Positions 8,169 to 17,415 of a stretch of 64,000 nucleotides of DNA are shown here, in pieces; the stretch's first letter is position 1; the number at the start of each line of letters is the position of its first letter. The stretch is from SIG459 sp045538735. Its GTDB lineage: Bacteria > Bacillota > Clostridia > Oscillospirales > Oscillospiraceae. The translations under genes and the position numbers were made by a program. Under the pieces are notes generated by a model that ran no database searches, was not told the DNA's origin, and worked only from the letters and a program-made list of their open reading frames with translations. Location: positions 28,981 through 92,980 of the forward strand of contig JAZSRY010000063.1 of NCBI GenBank assembly GCA_045538735.1, in the 5' to 3' direction.

Positions 8169-8531
8169 TCAGTTGGGGGTTACGATAGAGGAAATATCGA
8201 TTTCCTCAGCGTTGGACCAAAGGCGCTCAAGGTTATAGAACTGTCTGGCCTCATCCATGAAGATATGGACAACAACGCAGCCGAAGTCTATAAGCACCCA
8301 GCCGCCGGAGCGGTAGCCTTCACGGTGGAGAGGAGGCTCTCCCTTTGCCTCCAGAACTGCCTCGACCTCATCGGCCATAGTCTTGATCTGGGTGGTGGAG
8401 TTTGCGGTGCAGATAACAAAGTAGTCTGCAAGAACGGTGACATCGGTGGTGCGCAGAAGCTTGATATCCCCTGCCTTCTTTCCGTCAAGGGTGGTAACGA
8501 TGGTTTCAGCTATCTCTTTGGGTGTCATCAT
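8169..8531 (-). CDS. rsfS: Ribosomal silencing factor RsfS
   Basis: About 120 residues of the RsfS/Iojap family, which binds L14 on the 50S subunit and blocks subunit joining when nutrients fall. Signature segments visible are DVTVLADYFVICTA, REGYRSGGWVLIDFG and VVVHIFMDEARQFYNLERLW. A GTG three codons further upstream is possible, but AAGGATA is better placed for the ATG at 8529-8531. It sits between the LCP gene and leuS in the usual nadD-rsfS neighbourhood. Confidence 0.95.
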   Translation of the reverse strand: MMTPKEIAETIVTTLDGKKAGDIKLLRTTDVTVLADYFVICTANSTTQIKTMADEVEAVLEAKGEPPLHREGYRSGGWVLIDFGCVVVHIFMDEARQFYNLERLWSNAEEIDISSIVTPN

Positions 8532-8558
8532 ATTTATCACTATCCTTAAAAAATTTTA

Positions 8559-9809
8559 TCAATAGAATGAATTATAATCTATAATCTCGCCATAGGTTGA
8601 CATAACGCTTTTTTCTTCAGGGTCAAACATAAGTATATCCAGATTATGCAAGTGGATTTCCTCATCATAGGGATTGAGGTACTCGTTTACCATCTCTGCC
8701 CACTCAACGGCGGATATTTCATAATAAGTTGTGTTTCTTATGCGCACATTGGCGCCCGGCATGGTGGCGAAGCGAATATTGCTGCCGTCAGCTTCATAAA
8801 GAATATCCGCAAAGCTTCTCAACAAAGTCTCGTCAATATTGCCTTCGGAATTTTCGGCAAGGACTTTTATGACGTCGTCAATATTGGGTCCCTCGCTGCC
8901 GGATATGTACATGGCGAGGAGTTCCATTATAAAGTCCTGCACGGTTTTGATCCTTCCCAACTCACCGTCGGGGTAACCGCCGCCATTATCTCCGAAGCAG
9001 AATTTCAGCATCATCTGTGCTTTTGCTCCGTTCAGCCACTGCAAGCCTGAGCTGAGGCTCACATTTTCGGACACGCTGACCATATTTCTGGGTACGGTAT
9101 AATAAAGTCCGCCAATGGCATCAACGATATCCGCAACCGTGTCCGCCTCTATGAGAGCATAGTAGTCAATTGAAAAGCCCAGAATGCTGCTCAGTTCATT
9201 GAGAAAACGCTGAACATCACCGTTTTCACGCTGCATTACGGTACTGATTCGCTTCAAATCCCAGCTTACATTCACAAGGGTGTCTCGGGGGATATTGACA
9301 AGATCCAGCTTATTTGCAGCTACGTCTATTCTTCCCAGAATAACGGTATCCACACTGACTCCCTTGTTATCATAAACGGCAAAAAGGAAGTTGCGGTAAT
9401 TGCTGTTTTTAAGCTGCTCCACCTCGGTTTCGCCGTGGGGAACAGACAGCATATCCGTATCTTCAGGAGAGGATGGTATCAAAGGCAGCACCACATCGGG
9501 GGTGTTGCTGTCTTCATTTTTGCCCTCATTGTCGAAAAGGTTTTCCTCCTTGAGAACCGAATTATCGGCGTCCTCGCGGATTACATCCCACATTCTGCTG
9601 CCTACAGACACCAGAAGGACTACAAAAAGCAATGCAGCCGCCGCATAAATGCTGATAAGCGCTGCCCGCTTTTTATCCGTCTTTATACGGACATATGAAG
9701 CCTTTATTCGGTTTTGAATCCGGGGAAGAACCTTTGTTTCATCCGAAGCCGCTCCGCCTTTTTCAGGGACGGCGCTTCGGGGGCTCTTCTTGCTGCCGAA
9801 AAGCTTCAT
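8559..9809 (-). CDS. LytR-CpsA-Psr (LCP) family envelope protein
   Basis: 416 residues. A basic cytoplasmic head of about 48 residues (RIKTDKKR), one membrane helix (about 49-70) and an external LCP domain. Family landmarks are the DTVILGRID strand and VNIPRDTLV with its conserved Arg, which contacts the polyprenyl pyrophosphate. LCP proteins transfer teichoic-acid-like or capsular glycans from the lipid carrier to peptidoglycan. It sits 8 nt behind nadD-yqeK in the operon. Confidence 0.88.
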   Translation of the reverse strand: MKLFGSKKSPRSAVPEKGGAASDETKVLPRIQNRIKASYVRIKTDKKRAALISIYAAAALLFVVLLVSVGSRMWDVIREDADNSVLKEENLFDNEGKNEDSNTPDVVLPLIPSSPEDTDMLSVPHGETEVEQLKNSNYRNFLFAVYDNKGVSVDTVILGRIDVAANKLDLVNIPRDTLVNVSWDLKRISTVMQRENGDVQRFLNELSSILGFSIDYYALIEADTVADIVDAIGGLYYTVPRNMVSVSENVSLSSGLQWLNGAKAQMMLKFCFGDNGGGYPDGELGRIKTVQDFIMELLAMYISGSEGPNIDDVIKVLAENSEGNIDETLLRSFADILYEADGSNIRFATMPGANVRIRNTTYYEISAVEWAEMVNEYLNPYDEEIHLHNLDILMFDPEEKSVMSTYGEIIDYNSFY

Positions 9810-9817
9810 GCTTATCT

Positions 9818-10972
9818 TTACCTTTCGTACTGTTCAAGAGCCTCGATTGTGTTGGGATGAGGGGGAACACCATAGCGCGCCAAATCCGCAAGGCTCATCT
9901 CGTAGCCAAGCTTCATAGCCGCGTCAAGGTCGGTGTATGCCAGCTGACGGAGGGTCTCTACGCCCTCAAAATCCCTGGTAGGCTCTATATAATCGGCCAT
10001 ATAAATAATCTTCTCAAGAATTGACATATGGGTTCTGCCAGTGGTATGCCATTTTATAGCCTCATAAACTTCATCGGAAACACCGAAGCTCTCTTTCGCA
10101 ATGGCGGCTCCCGTTTTGGCATGGAGCAGCTTTTCGCTTGCCGCCTCAAGGGCATCCGGTATGATACCATATTTTTCGCACAATATCAACTGTTCCCGAA
10201 GATTCAGTTTTTTCGTAATATCATGGAGGATTGCTGCCTCAGCAGCTTCATCCGGGTCTGCGCCCCAATGCTTGGCAAGGCGGACAGCCTCTTCCTCGCA
10301 GCCCTTAACATGGGGTATGCGTTTTGTCTTGAGCATAGAATAGGCTTTTTCTCTCAGCCAGTTCCAGTTGGGCTTCGCCCCATAAAGTCTGCGGCTGATA
10401 ATATACTCATAGACGCTGTTGGGAAGCATCTCTGCCCCTTCTCTTTCGGGGAGAAGCGATCTCACATCGCTGGAGGAAGCCACAACAGGTTTCAGTGCAA
10501 CGATGGTGCTGCGGGTGCGGTAAGCTTTTGCGTATTCAAGAGCCTTGCTGCGGAGAGAATCCTTATCCTCGTCTCTGCGCACAACGCAGATATGGGCGCT
10601 TTTGAGTATGAAATCCGCATCATACCAGCTTTCAAGGCTCATATACATATCCGTTCCCATGACAAGGATTATCTCCTCATTTGGGAAACGCTCCATAAGG
10701 GCCCGGAGGGTATCGGCAGTGTAGCTCTTGCCCTCCCGAAGGATTTCCATATCGCTGACAGTGACGGTCTCCCCCGCTCCGAAGGCACGGCGACAAAGCT
10801 CCATGCGCTCATCATTTCCGGGACTGCCTGCCGCCATATCCTTATGGGGGGCTACACCTGCGGGAATTATGAAGAAGCGCCGGGGCTTAAAATGCTTTAT
10901 TACGGCCTCGGCCACATGGCAATGACCAATGTGGGGCGGGTTGAAACTTCCGCCATATACAGCAATACTCAT
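9818..10972 (-). CDS. nadD: NadD-YqeK fusion: nicotinate-nucleotide adenylyltransferase plus HD hydrolase
   Basis: 384 residues with two enzymes in one chain. Residues 1-198 are NadD, adenylating nicotinate mononucleotide on the way to NAD+: GGSFNPPHIGH at 7-17 and SSSDVRSLL at 167-175. Residues about 203-384 are the YqeK HD domain, a family shown to hydrolyse Ap4A: metal ligands H221, H250-D251 and H284, plus H309 and a late Asp in MADYIEP. The two are adjacent genes in Bacillus and are joined here without a stop. It starts directly after the yhbY stop codon. Confidence 0.93.
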   Translation of the reverse strand: MSIAVYGGSFNPPHIGHCHVAEAVIKHFKPRRFFIIPAGVAPHKDMAAGSPGNDERMELCRRAFGAGETVTVSDMEILREGKSYTADTLRALMERFPNEEIILVMGTDMYMSLESWYDADFILKSAHICVVRRDEDKDSLRSKALEYAKAYRTRSTIVALKPVVASSSDVRSLLPEREGAEMLPNSVYEYIISRRLYGAKPNWNWLREKAYSMLKTKRIPHVKGCEEEAVRLAKHWGADPDEAAEAAILHDITKKLNLREQLILCEKYGIIPDALEAASEKLLHAKTGAAIAKESFGVSDEVYEAIKWHTTGRTHMSILEKIIYMADYIEPTRDFEGVETLRQLAYTDLDAAMKLGYEMSLADLARYGVPPHPNTIEALEQYER

Positions 10973-11278
10973 TTACTTTTTCTTGCTCTTGGGCAGCTCG
11001 ATCTTGGGGTCGGTTTCGTTGCGCTTATAAAGCACAAACTTGCTGCCTATGGACTGAACGGACTGTGCCTTGCAGACCTCGGCAAGAGCCTCGCAGGCTT
11101 CGCGGGAGGAGAGCAGGCTGTTTTCTAGGACCTTGCCCTTTACAAGCTCTCTGGCTTTAAGGGCATCGCGTACCTGAGTGATAACATTTTCGGTGATTCC
11201 GCCCTTGCCGATGATGATAATGGTATCTTCGGTCATGGCAAGAGAGCGGAGATATGCGCGCTGTTTACTTGTCAGCAT
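10973..11278 (-). CDS. yhbY: YhbY family RNA-binding protein
   Basis: 101 residues, a single CRS1-YhbY (CRM) domain with the characteristic GKGGIT loop near residue 24. The family associates with pre-50S particles. The C-terminus is basic (PKSKKK). The first 14 nt overlap the end of rdgB and the stop abuts nadD, so it is translationally coupled on both sides. Confidence 0.93.
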   Translation of the reverse strand: MLTSKQRAYLRSLAMTEDTIIIIGKGGITENVITQVRDALKARELVKGKVLENSLLSSREACEALAEVCKAQSVQSIGSKFVLYKRNETDPKIELPKSKKK

Positions 11279-11864
11279 AATATTCCCTCAATTTCTCTAT
11301 AAATTCTCTGACTGCCTTTCCTCTGTGGGAAATGGCATTTTTTTCTTCATCTGTAAGCTGAGCCATGCTGCCCTCGGAGCATTCAGGTCCGAAAATGGGA
11401 TCATAGCCGAAGCCATGCTCTCCAACGGGAGCATATAATATATTTCCGTGGCACTCCCCTCTTGTGCGGATAACATCTCCGTTGGGGAAGGTGCAGCAAA
11501 CGGCAGAAACGAACTTGGCGCGGCGATCAGTTACGCCCTCCATTTTCTTCAGGAGGTACATATAGCGGTCTTCATCGCTGTCCTCGTGATTGCCCGTGTA
11601 GCGTGCGGAGTAAACTCCGGGCTCGCCGCCCAGATAATCCACCATAAGTCCGCTGTCATCTGCAACGGCAGGAAGTCCGCTGAGATCGGTGATTGCGCTG
11701 GCTTTCAGATAGGAGTTTTCTTCAAAGGTGGTGCCGGTTTCTTCAACCTCGATATCAAAGCCCGCCTCTCTCTGAGAGAGAACTTCGATTCCAAGCTCCG
11801 CCAGAAGTTCACGCATTTCGCGCAGCTTACCTTTGTTGTTGGAAGCAAGTATTATCTTCATCAC
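11265..11864 (-). CDS. rdgB: dITP/XTP pyrophosphatase
   Basis: 199 residues. Hydrolyses deaminated purine triphosphates (ITP, dITP, XTP) so that they are not put into nucleic acid. Shows the Ham1 opening ASNNKGKLREM, the acidic site EETGTTFEENS, LPAVADDSGL, the SARYTG segment and the late GFGYDPIF and SHRGKA motifs. Either GTG 11864 or the next codon ATG 11861 starts it; the GTG overlaps the ftsY stop in an ATGA-like junction. Confidence 0.95.
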   Translation of the reverse strand: MMKIILASNNKGKLREMRELLAELGIEVLSQREAGFDIEVEETGTTFEENSYLKASAITDLSGLPAVADDSGLMVDYLGGEPGVYSARYTGNHEDSDEDRYMYLLKKMEGVTDRRAKFVSAVCCTFPNGDVIRTRGECHGNILYAPVGEHGFGYDPIFGPECSEGSMAQLTDEEKNAISHRGKAVREFIEKLREYYADK

Positions 11865-12769
11865 TTGAGTATTTCCTCCGCAAAAACATCTGCCTCAAAG
11901 GGCATGAGGTCATCGGCGCTTTCGCCCACACCTATGAACTTCACGGGAAGCTTCAGCTCATCGGCTATGGCAAAGACTATGCCGCCTCTTGCGGTGCCGT
12001 CCAGCTTAGTGAGAACAATGCCGCTGATATCGGCGCTTTCCTTGAAGCTCTTTGCCTGAATTAGGCCGTTCTGACCGGTGGTTGCATCAAGCACAAGCAA
12101 GGTTTCAACAGATGCCTCGGGCAGCTCTCTTCCGATAATGCGGCGAATCTTGCTGAGCTCATTCATAAGATTCTGCTTATTATGAAGTCTGCCTGCGGTA
12201 TCAATGATGATCACATCCGCTCCGCGAGCCTTCGCAGCTGCTATACCGTCAAACACGACGCTGGCAGGGTCACTTCCCTCTTCATGGCGGACTATGTCGG
12301 CGCCTGAGCGCTGTGCCCAGACGGTGAGCTGCTCGGCAGCTGCTGCACGGAAGGTGTCGCCTGCGCAGAGGAGAACCTTTTTGCCCTCAGCCTTGAAGCG
12401 GCTGGAAAGCTTGCCGATGGTAGTGGTTTTGCCTACGCCGTTTACACCCACCATAAGAATAACGGAGGGCTTTGTATCCAGCTTCAGCTCACGTTCACCG
12501 ACAGTAAGAATCTCGCAGAGAATCTCACCGAAAGCCCTTCTGACTTCCTCGCCTCCGCGAAGCCCGCGCTCATGAACTACTTCACGCAGTCTCTCAACGG
12601 CTTTTACGGAGGTATCAACGCCTGCATCGGCCATTATCATGGTCTCTTCAAGCTCTTCATAGAATTCCTCGTTTTCACGGGTGAATCCGGCGAACATATT
12701 GTTCATGGAAATGGCCATATTCTGCTTGGTGCGCATAAGGCCGTTTTTTATTTTTTCAAGAAATCCCAT
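11861..12769 (-). CDS. ftsY: Signal recognition particle receptor FtsY
   Basis: 302 residues, the NG-domain form without the long acidic A domain of enteric bacteria. GTPase motifs: GVNGVGKTTT (P loop, about 109-118), DTAGR, and TKLDGTARGG near the C-terminus. It receives SRP-ribosome complexes at the membrane for cotranslational insertion. It lies 14 nt behind smc, the standard Firmicute smc-ftsY pair, and overlaps rdgB. Confidence 0.97.
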   Translation of the reverse strand: MGFLEKIKNGLMRTKQNMAISMNNMFAGFTRENEEFYEELEETMIMADAGVDTSVKAVERLREVVHERGLRGGEEVRRAFGEILCEILTVGERELKLDTKPSVILMVGVNGVGKTTTIGKLSSRFKAEGKKVLLCAGDTFRAAAAEQLTVWAQRSGADIVRHEEGSDPASVVFDGIAAAKARGADVIIIDTAGRLHNKQNLMNELSKIRRIIGRELPEASVETLLVLDATTGQNGLIQAKSFKESADISGIVLTKLDGTARGGIVFAIADELKLPVKFIGVGESADDLMPFEADVFAEEILK

Positions 12770-12783
12770 TTCGCAATTTCCTT

Positions 12784-15700
12784 TCAGCTTGCTATAGTCT
12801 TTTCGGCTTCCTCAAGGTCTACAGCAAGGATACTGGTGACACCCTTTTCCTGCATGGTTACGCCGTAAAGCATATCGGCTTCTTCCATTGTTGCGCGGTG
12901 GTGGGTAATAACTATAAACTGTATCTGCGCAGCCATGGAGCGCATATAGTCTGCATAGCGGGCAACATTGGCTTCGTCAAGAGCGGCGTCAATCTCGTCC
13001 ATAACGCAGAAGGGCGTAGGACGAACCTTCATAATGGCAAAGTAGAGAGCAATGGCAACAAAGCTCTTTTCACCGCCTGAGAGAAGGCTTATGTTTGTTA
13101 CCGCTTTTCCGGGAGGCTGAACCTTTATTCCAATGCCGCAGCCAAGAGGATCTTCGGGGTCTTCAAGCTCCAGGGCAGCCTTGCCGCCGCCGAAAAGTTC
13201 CAGAAATACACTGCGGAATTTTTCCTCGATTGCCTTGAACTCGCGGAGGAAAATTTCCTTCATCTCGCCTGTGATGTCGCCGATTATCTTCTGAAGCTCC
13301 TTCTTAGCCTTTTCAACATCGTCGCGCTGGGAGACAAGGAACTCATAACGCTCGCTGACACGCTCATATTCCTCGATAGCCCCCACATTCACATTGCCAA
13401 GGCGACTTATCTCGCGTTTGAGCTCGGTGATACGTTTTGTTGCGGCGGGCATATCCTCAACAGCCTTGCGAAGCTGGGCTGCAGCGCTGCGGCTCAGCTG
13501 ATAGCTGTCCCAAAGCTTGTCCAGAATCTGCTTTTCTTCCATTTCAGCGGCATCGCGTCTGTTTTCAAAACGGGAGCAGCGCAGCTGCATCTCGTTGATA
13601 TCGCGGTTTTTATCCTGAGAGGCCTTTTCACTCCTGGTGCGCTTGCCCTCAAGCTCCATCCTAAGGCTGTTATACTCAGCGATTGCGCTCTTGTGTGCTT
13701 CGCACTTGCTGCGGAGAGCGGCAAGGCGCTCTTCTCTGGACAGGATCTCTGCCTTTATATCCTCGCTGCGGAGCTTAATTGCATCAATGGACTGCAGTCT
13801 GTTCTCGCTGTCACCGGACATGGCGGCAATAAGCTCTTCAAGGCTTTCGGCAGAGCGTACGGTTGCCTCGCGCTCTGCGCTGAGGGAAGCGCCTTCCGCA
13901 CGGAGGGCTGAGATGCGCTCGGAAATTTCCCCGCGCCTGAGTTCGAAATCCTCGTGACCGGCACTGAGAGCATTAATCTCATTTTTAAGCTGCTCAAGGC
14001 GCTTCTCCTGCATAGCAAGAGCGGACTTCTCCCTCTCCTGACTGAGTTCGTTTTCCTGCTTCTTACCGGAAAGACCGGCACGCTCGTTCTCGAGGGCTTC
14101 AATGCTCTCGTCAAGAGCACTCTGCATCATTTTAAGACGCTCGGCATTGCTCTCCGTGCGTCGGAATTCTTCTGCCGCTCCGTTAAGCTCAGCAGATGCC
14201 ACCTGAAGCTCATATCTTGCCTTTTCAAGCTCCCGGCTTGCTGCGGAAAGCTCCTCTGCCTGTTTTTCTTCATCCTTTGCAAGGCGCTCAAGCTTTTCCC
14301 TGAGAGATTTAAGCTCATTGGCTCTTGAAAGTATACCCACATTTTTTGCAGAAGAGCCGCCCGTCATGGAGCCGCCGGCATTTATCATCTGGCCATCAAG
14401 AGTAACTATTCTCAGGCTGTTGCCGTTTTTGCGGGAAATTCGGACAGCATCGGAAAGAGTTTCCACAACGACAGTGCGGCCAAGGAGATTGGCCACCAGC
14501 GCCGTATATTTTTCGTCGCATTTTACAAGCTGACTTGCGATTGCAACAAAGCCTTCTTCTCCGTTCGGAACCTTGTTGAGGCTGTTGGCCTTAACGGTAT
14601 CGAGCGGGATAAAGGTTGTACGTCCGCCATCACTGCGCTTGAGCATTTCAATGGCTGCCTTGCCTACATCCTGGCTGTCAACAACCACATTCTGCATTGC
14701 GGCGCCAAGAGCGGTTTCAACAGCAACGGTGTATTTATCGGCAACGCTGATAAGACCCGCAACGGGTCCGTGGATGCCCCTGAGAGTTCCACGGGAGCGC
14801 TCACGCATAACATTTTTGACGGCTTTGCCGAGACCTTCGAACTCCTGTTCAAGCTCGGTGAGAAGCTTTATACGCCCCTCGGTGCTGCGCTTTTCAACGC
14901 TGAGCTTGTTGAGCTTTTCCGTCAGGTCCTGAACTTTTTTCTCACGGCCGCCCATAAGCATGCGGTGGCCGTTAATTATATTGTTTACCTCGTTATAGCG
15001 CTCTTCAGCCTTCTCAGCTTCTCTTTTTGCCTGATGATAGCTTGCGCTGACCTCATCATAGCGGCTTTCGGCATCTTCAATATCGGAAGCGATAGTGGTG
15101 AAACGCTCTTCAATCTCCCTTGCTCTGTCAGAGAGCTGGGCAAGAGTTGCTCTGTGACCCGCAGCGGCTTCGTTTGCCTCGTTTTCGGAGGCAATGAGGC
15201 GGCTCAGCTCCTGCTGATTCACATCGCTTTCTGCGGCAAGAGCCTCTGCCTCACGCTCTGCAGCGCGGATATCAAGCTGCTTCTCAGCCATTTCACTATC
15301 GATTTCCGTGACTCTGTCCCTATGTAGCTCTGCCTGAGAGCGAATGCCCTCGGCTCTTTCAGACTGCTCATCGATCTCACTGTGAAGGCGTTCTATGGTC
15401 TCCTCATTATGGCGGAGATTAGTCTTCAAAACGGCAATTGCGTTTTCGCATTCGGAGGCGGCAGCTTCCTCTTCGCTGAGACGCTGGCGCTCACGCTCTG
15501 TATCCATATCGCACTCGCGCATTTTGCTGCTGAAATTATCGTTTGCGGCATAAAGCTCGTCCAGCTCACGTCTGGCGCGGGCAAGCTCAACATTTGCCTC
15601 TTCCAGGTCCTTTGAAGCTCTCTCGCTCTTTTCCCGGCATCCGTCCAGTTCTTCCATCCAGACATTTATCTCCAGCTCACGCTGTTCATCACGGAGGACA

Positions 15701-16347
15701 AGATACTTCTTTGCGGTTTCGGCCTGCTTTTTGAGAGGCACAACCTGCATCTCCAGCTCATCGATTTTATCGTTGATGCGGACAAGATTTTCATCGGTGC
15801 GGGCAAGCTTGCGCTCTGCCTCCTCTTTACGATAGCGGTAGCGGGAAATGCCTGCGGCTTCCTCAAAAATCTCGCGGCGGTCGGTGCTCTTTGCGGAAAC
15901 GATCTCCGCAATGCGACCCTGACCGATGACGCTGTAGCCGTCTCGACCGAGACCCGTATCCATGAGAAGAGCCGTGATATCCTTCAATCTTACGGACTCA
16001 CGGTTAATGTAGTATTCACTTTCGCCGTTTCTGTAGTAACGGCGGGAAATGGTGACCTCGGGGGCATCAATCTCAAAGGTGCCGCCTGAGTTATCAAGAA
16101 TGAGGCTGACCTGAGCAAAGCCCAGAGGGCTGCGCTTTTCGGTGCCTCCGAAAATAACGTCCTCCATTTTGCCGCCGCGCAAAGTCTTGCTGCGCTGCTC
16201 GCCCATAACCCAAAGCATAGCGTCGGAGATATTGCTCTTGCCGCTGCCGTTGGGTCCAACGATGGCCGTTATGTCTTTTTCAAAGTTAATCACGGTTTTG
16301 TCCGCAAAGGACTTAAAACCCTGAATCTCTATAGCCTTTAAATACAA
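12784..16347 (-). CDS. smc: Chromosome segregation ATPase SMC
   Basis: 1187 residues. Walker A GPNGSGKSN is in the N-terminal head; long coiled coils flank a hinge at about 500-660 (GIHGPVAGLI to GGSMTGG); the C-terminal head has the signature LSGGEKSFVAIAL and Walker B VMDEIDAALD. It forms condensin with ScpAB, not in this window. The start is TTG 16347 (MYLKAIEIQGFKSF) with AAGGAGTG 6 nt upstream. A longer in-frame opening from 16380 encodes 11 residues not typical of SMC and has no such site. Confidence 0.97.
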   Translation of the reverse strand: MYLKAIEIQGFKSFADKTVINFEKDITAIVGPNGSGKSNISDAMLWVMGEQRSKTLRGGKMEDVIFGGTEKRSPLGFAQVSLILDNSGGTFEIDAPEVTISRRYYRNGESEYYINRESVRLKDITALLMDTGLGRDGYSVIGQGRIAEIVSAKSTDRREIFEEAAGISRYRYRKEEAERKLARTDENLVRINDKIDELEMQVVPLKKQAETAKKYLVLRDEQRELEINVWMEELDGCREKSERASKDLEEANVELARARRELDELYAANDNFSSKMRECDMDTERERQRLSEEEAAASECENAIAVLKTNLRHNEETIERLHSEIDEQSERAEGIRSQAELHRDRVTEIDSEMAEKQLDIRAAEREAEALAAESDVNQQELSRLIASENEANEAAAGHRATLAQLSDRAREIEERFTTIASDIEDAESRYDEVSASYHQAKREAEKAEERYNEVNNIINGHRMLMGGREKKVQDLTEKLNKLSVEKRSTEGRIKLLTELEQEFEGLGKAVKNVMRERSRGTLRGIHGPVAGLISVADKYTVAVETALGAAMQNVVVDSQDVGKAAIEMLKRSDGGRTTFIPLDTVKANSLNKVPNGEEGFVAIASQLVKCDEKYTALVANLLGRTVVVETLSDAVRISRKNGNSLRIVTLDGQMINAGGSMTGGSSAKNVGILSRANELKSLREKLERLAKDEEKQAEELSAASRELEKARYELQVASAELNGAAEEFRRTESNAERLKMMQSALDESIEALENERAGLSGKKQENELSQEREKSALAMQEKRLEQLKNEINALSAGHEDFELRRGEISERISALRAEGASLSAEREATVRSAESLEELIAAMSGDSENRLQSIDAIKLRSEDIKAEILSREERLAALRSKCEAHKSAIAEYNSLRMELEGKRTRSEKASQDKNRDINEMQLRCSRFENRRDAAEMEEKQILDKLWDSYQLSRSAAAQLRKAVEDMPAATKRITELKREISRLGNVNVGAIEEYERVSERYEFLVSQRDDVEKAKKELQKIIGDITGEMKEIFLREFKAIEEKFRSVFLELFGGGKAALELEDPEDPLGCGIGIKVQPPGKAVTNISLLSGGEKSFVAIALYFAIMKVRPTPFCVMDEIDAALDEANVARYADYMRSMAAQIQFIVITHHRATMEEADMLYGVTMQEKGVTSILAVDLEEAEKTIAS

Positions 16348-16401
16348 TTTCTGCACTCCTTGTTGTGGACAGATGCCCACAATAATACAAAATAGAGTAT
16401 A

Positions 16402-17415
16402 TTACAAAATTTCCTCTTTTGCAACGAAATCAACAAGAATTTCTCCCATTTCAACATCGGCGCTTTTTACACTCAGCTTTTTAAGGGAAAATTCTTCACT
16501 CAGCTTATTTATATTGCTGCGTTTTTGTCCGATCATCTGGGATAGGCAGGCGGGATTGACGCGCAGAACAACATTATCTCCCGCCTTCACGCCTTTTAGG
16601 GCTTCGCGGGCTTTTTTCAAAAGCACACGGCTTTTGACTATTTCACCCATTGCAGGGTGGTAAGCACCGCCCAGAGCGTCTCCCCCGCTGAGCTCATCGC
16701 TTGGGTTGAGTCCCAGACGGATGACGGGTACACCCGCTTTTTCAAATATGGGAAGAATTTCGGAGCAGACCTCGGCAGCAGCTTCAACGCTGTGCTCCTC
16801 GTATTTCCCCGCCTCCCACATATCGGCAAGGGCGGTGTCGCGAATAATAACGGTGGGATAAATCCTGACTCCGTCAGGCTTCAGGGCGGCAATTTTCTCC
16901 GCGCTTATAATATCCTTCTCCCTGTCGGAGCCGGGAAGCCCCGTCATCATCTGCAGCACGAGGGAGAAGCCTCTGCCTTTTATCAATGCAGCCGCTTTTT
17001 CCGTATCCTCCGCGGTGTGGCCGCGCCACGAGGCGGAAAGAACGCTGTCCACCATAGACTGGCTGCCCAGTTCAATTGTTCTTACACCCTTTTCCCAAAG
17101 GTGGGAAAGAATTTCCCCGCTTATGGCATCCGGTCGGGTGGAGACTCTTATGGACTCAATACGCCCGTCTGCAAGATAGGGCGCCGCTGCATCCAGCAGC
17201 GCGCAAATCTCCTCATACGGTATGGCGGTAAAAGAGCCGCCGTAGAAGGCAAGCTCCGCATTTTCACACTTGGGGAGAGCCTCCTCTATCACCTTCACCA
17301 CATCTTCGGGACAAGCAGGCAAAAGGCTGCCCGAAATGCGCTTCTGGTTGCAGAAAACGCAGTCGTGAGGGCAGCCCAAATGAGGTATGAACACAGGTAT
17401 AATGCTCTTTCTCAT
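16402..17415 (-). CDS. Radical SAM protein, Elp3-like without the acetyltransferase domain
   Basis: 337 residues. The iron-sulfur cluster motif CPHDCVFC (C15, C19, C22) begins an Elp3-type radical SAM domain with FYGGSFTA, the SAM-binding GS/PDAI strand (STRPDAIS), ELGSQSM and LQMMTGLPG. The C-terminal KAT domain of true Elp3 is absent. The family is common between rnc and smc in Clostridia, and its substrate is not established as far as I know; tRNA modification is an inference from Elp3. It overlaps the rnc stop by a base. Confidence 0.85.
   Translation of the reverse strand: MRKSIIPVFIPHLGCPHDCVFCNQKRISGSLLPACPEDVVKVIEEALPKCENAELAFYGGSFTAIPYEEICALLDAAAPYLADGRIESIRVSTRPDAISGEILSHLWEKGVRTIELGSQSMVDSVLSASWRGHTAEDTEKAAALIKGRGFSLVLQMMTGLPGSDREKDIISAEKIAALKPDGVRIYPTVIIRDTALADMWEAGKYEEHSVEAAAEVCSEILPIFEKAGVPVIRLGLNPSDELSGGDALGGAYHPAMGEIVKSRVLLKKAREALKGVKAGDNVVLRVNPACLSQMIGQKRSNINKLSEEFSLKKLSVKSADVEMGEILVDFVAKEEIL

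Noticed and set aside
5817..8549. Long plus-strand open frame opposite leuS and rsfS
   Set aside because: Antisense shadow; leuS motifs are complete on the minus strand and no ribosome binding site or family likeness supports the other strand.
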